From Segetibacter sp. (lineage in GTDB: Bacteria; Bacteroidota; Bacteroidia; Chitinophagales; Chitinophagaceae): 40,000 nt of DNA. Under the pieces are notes generated by a model. The model did no database searches. It was given only the letters and a program-made list of their open reading frames with translations, and had not been told where the DNA came from. The stretch spans positions 1-40,000 of the forward strand of contig NZ_JAOQAH010000076.1 in the NCBI RefSeq assembly GCF_025963695.1, written 5' to 3'. Positions 34,833-40,000 of this stretch are shown piece by piece. The position numbers and the translations under genes were made by a program. Position 1 is the first letter of the stretch, and every line of letters starts with the position of its first letter.

Positions 34833-35068
34833 CACACTCACCCTTAAGCTAAGTGAAGCTATAATAGAAAAAGCATAAAGAATATGCACGGTTGCACAAT
34901 ACAAGTCTTTCAGGTCTAATTGCCAATTATCTTCAAAAAATTACCAACGAAATCAGAATAAAGAGGAAGTAACACCTTTAGTTGAAAGTTTGTCCGGAGT
35001 AATTAATCTTCCAAAAGAATTCGTGTAATAAGGATTATTCAGATTTTTTAACTGACAAATACAAATAA
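34833..35068 (+). pseudogene. broken DUF6364-like antitoxin
   Basis: Joining frames gives an antitoxin-like protein. First TLTLKLSEAIIEKA, stopped by TAA at 34876-34878; then after a shift EYARLHNTSLSGLIANYLQK followed by ITNEI; then after another shift NKEEVTPLVESLSGVINLPK and EF; then after a fourth frame change KDYSDFLTDKYK with stop TAA at 35066-35068. The order (ribbon-helix-helix-like start, SLSGLIANYL, then PLVESLSGVI...DKYK end) is that of small antitoxins paired with PIN toxins. The start codon is lost: ATG is replaced in the TTKL-equivalent region. The stop overlaps the toxin ATG (TAATG), typical of an original operon. Confidence 0.75.
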
Positions 35069-35474
35069 TGGAAAAAGTATGCGTCGATACTGATATTATT
35101 CTCGACCTATTGAGTAAAAGAGATCCTTTTTACATTCATTCAGCAAGTTTATTTTCTTCCGCAAACAGAAAGGAATTGAAGTTTGCGTTTCCTCGTTAGC
35201 TAACCTTAATTACATTTTATAAAAGCAGTATTCCGGCGATGAAGCAAGAAAGTTGCTACAAAAATTCAAAACATTAGTGACAGTTTTGGCAGTAACAGAT
35301 AAAGTAATTGAGCTTGCTTTATCTTCAGAATTTAAAGATTTTGAAGACGGGATACAATATTTTACAGCAACGGAAAGCGGTATAAAAAAACTACTAACAA
35401 GAAATCTAAAAGATTATAGAGTTGCTGAAATCTCAGTGATGACAGCAGAACAGCTGTTGAAAGCAAAGAAGTAG
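35068..35474 (+). pseudogene. broken PIN-domain toxin (VapC-like)
   Basis: The ATG at 35068 opens MEKVCVDTDIILDLLSKRDP, with the first PIN acidic residue in DTDIILDLL, but stops at TAG 35197-35199. A one-base shift near 35180 continues as VCVSSLANLNYIL, hits TAA at 35220-35222, then reads on in the same frame as KQYSGDEARKLLQKF and DFEDGIQYFTATESGIKKLL, ending TRNLKDYRVAEI and LLKAKK. The DFEDGIQY and TRNLKDY marks are the later PIN acidic residues. One frameshift and one stop therefore inactivate the gene. The tail alone is a 73-codon frame from 35253. Confidence 0.8.
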
Positions 35475-35531
35475 AAGTTAAGATTTAAATCCCTCCCCAA
35501 TTCTCCCCCATCCCATAAATCGCCGTTCTCC

Positions 35532-35539
35532 TACCTTTG
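35532..35539 (+). promoter_or_regulatory. -7 element TACCTTTG, 4 nt before the DsbA-like ATG
   Basis: TACCTTTG, then CGGC, then ATG at 35544. It matches TAnnTTTG exactly, with no -33 box at the expected distance. Confidence 0.5.
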
Positions 35540-35543
35540 CGGC

Positions 35544-36191
35544 ATGAAGCCAGTTTTGATCTATTGTTACGATGCATATTGTGGATGGTGTTATGGATTT
35601 AGTCCGGTGATTAAACAGTTAGCGGATGAATATAAAGACAGGTTGGAAATGGACGTTTTATCAGGAGGAATGATCCTGCCTGAAAAACCTGCACATATAG
35701 ATCAAATTGCGCCATATATACAAAAGGCCTATAAAACCGTTGAAGAAACCACAGGTATAAAATTCGGACAGGATTTTCTCTGGCACATATTTAATTACGA
35801 GGATAGCGACTGGTACCCCAACTCCGAAAAGCCGGCTATCGCAATGTGCATTTTTAAAGAATATTATCCCGACAGAGCGGTTGAATTTGCAGCAGACTTA
35901 CAATATGGGCTAAATTATGAAGGCCGCGATCTTACCGATAATGAAGCTTACAGGCACCTGTTGGAAAAATATAGCATTCAACCCGAAGTCTTTTACGAAA
36001 AGTTGGAAAGCGAGGAATACAAAGAGAAGGCTTATTACGAATTTTCGCTCATGAAACAGTTAAGGGTCGAAGGCTATCCGTGCGTGTTTGTTCAGACGGA
36101 CGAACTGAAATTTCACATGGTGGCCAAAGGGTTTGTGGACTACGACACATTGAAGCAACGAATTGAAAATGTACTAAAAGCAGCCGCCTGA
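35544..36191 (+). CDS. DsbA family (FrnE-like) oxidoreductase
   Basis: The 215-residue protein has a thioredoxin-like fold opening (MKPVLIYCYDAYCGWCYGF) with active-site Cys13 and Cys16 in CGWC, and the long helical insert typical of the DsbA/FrnE branch. VEGYPCVFVQ near residue 180 holds the cis-Pro loop. There is no signal peptide, so it is likely cytoplasmic, unlike periplasmic DsbA. The haemoglobin gene begins 12 nt downstream, so the two are probably co-transcribed. Substrate unknown. A promoter element lies 4 nt before its ATG, so a leaderless mRNA is possible. Confidence 0.85.
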   Translation: MKPVLIYCYDAYCGWCYGFSPVIKQLADEYKDRLEMDVLSGGMILPEKPAHIDQIAPYIQKAYKTVEETTGIKFGQDFLWHIFNYEDSDWYPNSEKPAIAMCIFKEYYPDRAVEFAADLQYGLNYEGRDLTDNEAYRHLLEKYSIQPEVFYEKLESEEYKEKAYYEFSLMKQLRVEGYPCVFVQTDELKFHMVAKGFVDYDTLKQRIENVLKAAA

Positions 36192-36203
36192 AAGTAAAGA
36201 ACA

Positions 36204-36581
36204 ATGAGACCAGATATAAGATCAAGAGACGACCTGTTTGTGCTACTTCAAAGGTTTTATGAGGTGCTTTTACAAAACGAAACGATTTCGTACATTTTTA
36301 CTGATGTTGCTAAAATAAACATGGAACATCACCTTCCGATTATTGTTGATTTTTGGGAAATGGTTTTGTTTGAAGCTCCTACCTATAAAAAAAATGCTAT
36401 CGGGCCGCATTTGGTTTTAAACGAAAAATCAAGGTTCGAGAAACATCATTTTGAAACGTGGTTAAACACTTTTAATAAAACGGTAGACGAATTGTTCGAA
36501 GGTAAAAACGCTTTTGCAGCTAAACAGAAAGCCAAAAGCATTGCGACCATTATGCAGATTAAGATTGCGCAAACGAAGTAA
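36204..36581 (+). CDS. group III truncated haemoglobin
   Basis: The 125-residue protein matches the group III truncated globins. It starts with RSRDDLFVLLQRFYEVLLQN and has the helix-E/F region FWEMVLFEAPTYKKNAIGPH, then the proximal-His segment FEKHHFETWLNTFNKTVDEL, where a His binds haem iron. Group III globins bind O2 or NO and may act in redox or nitrosative stress, in the cytoplasm. The DsbA-like gene is 12 nt upstream. A terminator was not identified; the 248 nt to the next gene contain the first family B repeat. Confidence 0.9.
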   Translation: MRPDIRSRDDLFVLLQRFYEVLLQNETISYIFTDVAKINMEHHLPIIVDFWEMVLFEAPTYKKNAIGPHLVLNEKSRFEKHHFETWLNTFNKTVDELFEGKNAFAAKQKAKSIATIMQIKIAQTK

Positions 36582-36687
36582 GTTCGGCAGTGGGTTGAAT
36601 GAGGAAGTACTGCGCCATGAATATAAACTGCGCTTCACCGCGCAAGACTGTTTCATTCGTTAAATGATGAAAAAAGCGATATTGTAT

Positions 36688-36710
36688 AAGTGAGTGACAC
36701 AACGATGTTG
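36688..36710 (+). repeat. dispersed repeat, family B, left arm
   Basis: Contains the core GAGTGACACAACGATG. It is the exact reverse complement of 37409-37431 over 23 nt. The pair brackets the DUF5606 gene and its terminator. Confidence 0.8.
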
Positions 36711-36829
36711 CCTTAAGAACCAGGGATGGCTACAAAACCCCGTATACATCAAAACCTTAAAATTCTTAATTCGAACGGGCTTTAGACTATTTCCTTTTAT
36801 CTTGCACGTCCTAAAATAATAGATTGACT

Positions 36830-37300
36830 ATGGAATACGGGAAAATAATTTCTGTTACAGGATTGGGTGGTTTGTTCGAATTGGTAGGCAGCAAAAAAGA
36901 CGGCGCTATTGTTCGCTCTCTCGAAGATAAAACCACAAAGTTTGTGGCCAGCCGTGTACATAACTTTTCACATCTTGAAAGTATTGAAGTTTATACAGTT
37001 CGCGACAATGTAAATCTTGTGGAGGTGCTTACAGCTATGCAAGACAGCAGTGAGCCCGTGCCTACCGACAAAGATGGTAATGCGGTGAAGGCCTATTTTC
37101 AAAAGGTGTATCCTGATATGGATTTTGAAAGAGTTTATGCCAGCGACATGAAGAAGATGGTGAAATGGTACAGCGTTTTAAAAGCGAATAACGTAGAAAT
37201 AAAACTTAGCCACGTTGATGAAGAGGAAGGCGGCGAGCAAGCGGAGGAAGTAACAGAGCCCGATACACAAGTTGCCGGAGTAGAGAAAACAGAAGGATAA
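36830..37300 (+). CDS. DUF5606 family protein
   Basis: The frame opens at a TTG (36824), but the ATG at 36830 is the natural start (MEYGKIISVTGLGGLFELVG), giving 156 residues. The N-terminal ~120 residues match the DUF5606 family of Bacteroidota (SKKDGAIVRSLEDKTTKFVA; YTVRDNVNLVEVLTAMQDS; VYPDMDFERVYASDMKKMVK). The last ~30 residues are acidic (EEEGGEQAEEVTEPD) and probably disordered. There is no signal peptide or membrane helix. The function is not known. It sits alone between inverted family B repeats and is followed by a long terminator-like hairpin. Confidence 0.85.
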   Translation: MEYGKIISVTGLGGLFELVGSKKDGAIVRSLEDKTTKFVASRVHNFSHLESIEVYTVRDNVNLVEVLTAMQDSSEPVPTDKDGNAVKAYFQKVYPDMDFERVYASDMKKMVKWYSVLKANNVEIKLSHVDEEEGGEQAEEVTEPDTQVAGVEKTEG

Positions 37301-37302
37301 AT

Positions 37303-37385
37303 AAAAGCTGCAAGCTTTGAGCTGCCAGCTACAAGCCAACCAAAACAAGCTTGAAGCTTGAGGCTAGTAGCTTGCAGCTTTTTTT
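37303..37385 (+). terminator. long nested hairpin terminator
   Basis: The outer arms AAAAGCTGCAAGCT (37303-37316) and AGCTTGCAGCTTTT (37369-37382) pair perfectly over 14 bp, followed by more T. Inside are repeated GAGCTG, CCAGCT, CAAGCC and CAAGCTTGAAGCTTG pieces, so several inner hairpins are possible. It starts right after the DUF5606 stop. Confidence 0.8.
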
Positions 37386-37408
37386 GTTTCAGGCTGCATA
37401 ACTTTTAT

Positions 37409-37431
37409 CAACATCGTTGTGTCACTCACTT
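37409..37431 (-). repeat. dispersed repeat, family B, right arm
   Basis: Exact inverted copy of 36688-36710 (core CATCGTTGTGTCACTC on the plus strand). On its outer side it is followed by TGTAC, as in the copy at 9406, where AGTACAAG precedes the core. Confidence 0.8.
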
Positions 37432-37537
37432 TGTACTGATAGATTATGAATTGAACCTTTGGTTGACAGTATAACGGCCTTTAGAGTTTTGAAGCACTGG
37501 CCATGGTCATTCAAAAGAAAATCAACTTAAAAGCATT

Positions 37538-39259
37538 ATGACATTAACTGCAGATATTAAAAAACTCGAAAGACATTATGTTCCCGCCGATTTTGTAATC
37601 ACCGGCTGGAATAGTCTTGAGCCATATTTTAAAGAGTTAGTCGAGAGACCACTGAACTCAGGAGCGGAGCTGGAAAAGTGGATGAAAGATATGAGCGAGC
37701 TGGAAGCAGTCGTAAGCGAAGATGCATGCTGGAGACAAATACGAATGACGTGCGATACAACTGATAAAAAGCTGGAAGAGGCTTTTACATTCTTTTGTAT
37801 GGAGATACAGCCAAAGCTGCAACCCTATGCTGATTTGCTTAACCGTAAACTAATTGATAGTCCGTATACAAAAGAACTTGACGAGCAACAATATTTTACT
37901 TACCTGAGAAATGTTCGTAAAAGCATTGAACTGTTTCGGGAAGCAAATATTCCAATACAAGCAGAGTTGAGCGTAATGGCGCAGCAGTATGGACAAATAT
38001 CCGGGGCGATGACTGTTGAAGTTAAAGGCCAGGAATACACGCTGCAGCAAGCTTCGAAGTTTTTAGAAGAACACGACCGTGGCTTACGTGAAGAGGTGTA
38101 CCGCAAAATACACGAGCGGCGCTTGCAGGATAAAGATGGTTTGAATGATTTGTATTCGCAATTAATCCAAAAGCGTCACCAGGTAGCTTTGAATGCGGGT
38201 TTTGAAAACTATCGCGATTACAAGTTTGCTGAAATGGGACGGTTCGATTATACAAAAGAAGATTGCTTCAGTTTTCACGAAGCGGTAAAGTTGCATGTGT
38301 TGCCATTAGTGAAAAAGATAAACGAGAAGAAGAAACAGAAGCTGGGTTTAGACGCACTGCGTCCGTGGGATACCGAGGCGGAACCTGAAGGAATTGAGCC
38401 CTTAAAGCCATTTACAACAGGGGAGGATTTGACAGAAAAAGCAATTAAATGCTTTGAAGAGTTAAATCCATTTTTTGCCGAATGCCTTCGTAAAATGAAA
38501 GAGCTGGGTCATCTTGATTTGGAGAGTCGGAAAGGAAAAGCTCCGGGTGGTTATAATTGCCCTTTGGCTGAAAGTGGTGCTCCATTCATCTTTATGAATG
38601 CTGCCGGACAGATGCACGATGTAACTACTATGGTTCATGAAGGGGGACATGCTATTCATTCTTTCCTTTCCCATCCGTTGCCTTTGAGCGCTTTCAAGGA
38701 ATATCCTATGGAAATTGCCGAAGTAGCAAGCATGGCAATGGAACTTTTTAGCATGGAATTCTGGAAAGTATTTTTTGATAGGGAAGAAGATCTGATGCGC
38801 GCCAAAGAACACCAGCTCGAAAGAACTATCACGATCTTTCCATGGATCGCAACTGTTGACAAGTTCCAGCATTGGGTGTATGAAAACCCTAACCATACCG
38901 TAGTAGAAAGAACTGAAAAGTGGATGGAAATTCTGGAAGAATTTTCTACAGGCGTTGTTGATTTTAGTGGGTTAGAAGAGTTTAGAAAATCTAGCTGGCA
39001 AAGGCAGCTGCACTTATTTGAAGTTCCTTTTTATTACATCGAATATGGTATAGCTCAGCTTGGTGCAATTGGCATGTGGAAGCAATTTAAAGGCAACAAA
39101 GAGCAAGCTTTAAAAAATTACATTAATGCCCTTAGCCTGGGCGGAACAAAAACTTTACCTGCTTTATATCAAGCGGCGGGATTAGAATTCAATCTCTCTC
39201 CCGATTATATAAAGTCGTTAATGGATTTTGTAAATGAGGAGTATTTGCAGATTGGATGA
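37538..39259 (+). CDS. M3 family oligoendopeptidase
   Basis: The 573-residue zinc peptidase is in the M3 family (PepF-like) and hydrolyses short peptides in the cytoplasm. The zinc motif HExxH is His367-Glu368-x-x-His371 in TMVHEGGHAIHSF, and the third ligand is in MEIAEVASMAMEL, at about Glu395. The N-terminal part is helical (YVPADFVITGWNSLEPYFKE; YAQ-like repeats) and the end carries FSTGVVDFSGLEEFRKSS and FYYIEYGIAQLGAIGMWKQF. No signal peptide was seen. The family name is firm; the exact substrate range is not. A terminator lies 60 nt downstream. Confidence 0.92.
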   Translation: MTLTADIKKLERHYVPADFVITGWNSLEPYFKELVERPLNSGAELEKWMKDMSELEAVVSEDACWRQIRMTCDTTDKKLEEAFTFFCMEIQPKLQPYADLLNRKLIDSPYTKELDEQQYFTYLRNVRKSIELFREANIPIQAELSVMAQQYGQISGAMTVEVKGQEYTLQQASKFLEEHDRGLREEVYRKIHERRLQDKDGLNDLYSQLIQKRHQVALNAGFENYRDYKFAEMGRFDYTKEDCFSFHEAVKLHVLPLVKKINEKKKQKLGLDALRPWDTEAEPEGIEPLKPFTTGEDLTEKAIKCFEELNPFFAECLRKMKELGHLDLESRKGKAPGGYNCPLAESGAPFIFMNAAGQMHDVTTMVHEGGHAIHSFLSHPLPLSAFKEYPMEIAEVASMAMELFSMEFWKVFFDREEDLMRAKEHQLERTITIFPWIATVDKFQHWVYENPNHTVVERTEKWMEILEEFSTGVVDFSGLEEFRKSSWQRQLHLFEVPFYYIEYGIAQLGAIGMWKQFKGNKEQALKNYINALSLGGTKTLPALYQAAGLEFNLSPDYIKSLMDFVNEEYLQIG

Positions 39260-39318
39260 ACCGGGATGGAGGGATTTGCCGGATAGATGGGAAAAGGATT
39301 AAGAACTAAGTATAAAAC

Positions 39319-39354
39319 AAAGGAGCGTTTCTTGTAAGGGAAGCGCTCCTTTTT
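39319..39354 (+). terminator. rho-independent terminator after the M3 peptidase
   Basis: AAGGAGCGTTTC and GAAGCGCTCCTT pair over 12 bp with one G-T pair, loop TTGTAAGG, followed by TTTTT. A strong classical terminator. Confidence 0.9.
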
Positions 39355-39966
39355 GATTACGTAGCCTTTTATTAATTCACCGTTGTACACTTCTGAATAT
39401 ACATTTACTAATTCGGTGGTATTGCCGTAGTTTAAATCAATCTTTAATCGGCCTAACTGTTTCAATCCTCAGTTTCTTTTGAAAAATGGCCCCGCTAATT
39501 TTTACTTCACTATTCCAATATCCTGTTGAGCGGCAGTGTTGGTTGCTGTTCTAAAACATTGAAACCATCTTTATCGCTTGTTTAAAAACAATACGTTTTT
39601 ACAATTGTACTGGGGGTGCAATACAAATCCATTTCCACAGGGTGTTCTTCCCGCGTTTTATTCGCTTTGTGTTCTATTAGATACAACCTATCTCAAGGTT
39701 TCCGACACCCTCAAATTCTGAAATTTAAGTATGGTATTAGAAGCGTGTTTTTTTACTCTAATTAGGTGCTCTGTATTTAAGTACCCTCTCCCATATCGAT
39801 CATGTTCTAATTCTTCCATCAATGAATGCCTCGCTTTTTACACCTTAGCCTTTCTTTGGAATAATTTTGTTGTTGTCAAGCATACTATTTCAGTTTTGTC
39901 GGCGCACGTTAACAAATCAGCGTTTTTGTAGATTAGAAAAAAAAGTTCAGGTTTTTCAGTTATTCT
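39355..39966. other. 612 nt intergenic region without a supported gene
   Basis: Short frames exist on both strands (66 codons on the plus strand from 39731) but none shows a recognisable domain or start context. The A-run near 39938-39946 lies just before the promoter at the right edge and could act as an upstream A-rich element. Confidence 0.5.
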
Positions 39967-39997
39967 TTTGGTAGAATGGATAATACTTCTACCTTTG
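39967..39997 (+). promoter_or_regulatory. complete Bacteroidota promoter at the right edge
   Basis: TTTG (39967-39970), exactly 19 nt, then TACCTTTG (39990-39997). This fits TTTG-N19-TAnnTTTG in full and is the only promoter in the window with both boxes perfect. Its gene lies beyond the window to the right. Confidence 0.75.
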
Positions 39998-40000
39998 CAA

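Noticed and set aside
36582..36687. GC-rich inverted text (GCGCTTCACCGCGC) between the haemoglobin and the family B repeat
   Set aside because: A small local stem only; no second copy in the window and no T-run.
39205..39465. 86-codon minus-strand frame after the M3 peptidase
   Set aside because: It overlaps the peptidase end and the terminator hairpin and has no recognisable family text.
1..40000. tRNA, rRNA, CRISPR array, prophage or complete insertion sequence
   Set aside because: No T-loop/acceptor pattern, no regular spaced repeats and no transposase or phage proteins were seen.

Overview
The window looks like chromosomal core DNA from a gliding-type Bacteroidota, most likely Chitinophagia/Chitinophagaceae. 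This rests on the gldKLMN and gldB genes of the type IX secretion (T9SS) and gliding machinery, on TAnnTTTG-type -7 promoter elements before many genes, on starts without a Shine-Dalgarno sequence, and on Bacteroidota-typical families (DUF4271, DUF5606, SMUG2-type glycosylase, ECF sigma factor with a membrane partner). No rRNA, tRNA, CRISPR array, prophage or intact insertion sequence is visible.

Layout. 1-3.2 kb (minus strand): the start of an iron-sulfur LutB-like protein cut by the window edge, a Cys-rich DUF3109 protein and pyrD. 3.2-3.8 kb: remains of a DUF433/DUF5615 toxin-antitoxin pair. 3.8-9.2 kb (plus): thiolase, a TolC-like outer-membrane factor with its periplasmic adaptor, and gpsA. 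9.5-14.4 kb: hemW (minus), then an Omp85-family protein, a DUF4271 membrane protein and hemD (plus). 15.0-19.9 kb: gldK-gldL-gldM-gldN, ended by a clear terminator. 20.2-25.0 kb (minus): uvrC with an upstream lipoprotein gene, and an ECF sigma factor followed by a protein that joins one membrane helix to a predicted beta-barrel. 25.2-29.5 kb: a universal stress protein, nadE, gldB and apaG. 30.1-34.7 kb: a glycosyltransferase-like protein, polA and a SMUG2-like DNA glycosylase. 34.8-35.5 kb: remains of a second toxin-antitoxin pair (DUF6364-like antitoxin and PIN toxin). 35.5-39.3 kb: DsbA-like protein, group III truncated haemoglobin, DUF5606 protein and an M3 peptidase. The window ends on a perfect Bacteroidota promoter that fires to the right.

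How the genes work together. GldK and GldN form the periplasmic ring and GldL and GldM the proton-driven motor of T9SS; GldB is a further gliding lipoprotein. HemD makes the tetrapyrrole ring, HemW is a haem chaperone, and a haemoglobin sits further on. UvrC, PolA and the glycosylase cover DNA repair.

The least ordinary signals are not intact genes. They are two heavily frameshifted toxin-antitoxin modules, two families of short dispersed inverted repeats that bracket genes or intergenic spaces, four genes whose start codon lies exactly 4 nt after a -7 promoter element (suggesting leaderless mRNAs), a perfect hairpin between gldK and gldL, and the ECF sigma factor paired with a helix-plus-barrel protein. 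I found no convincing new multi-gene defence or biosynthetic system.
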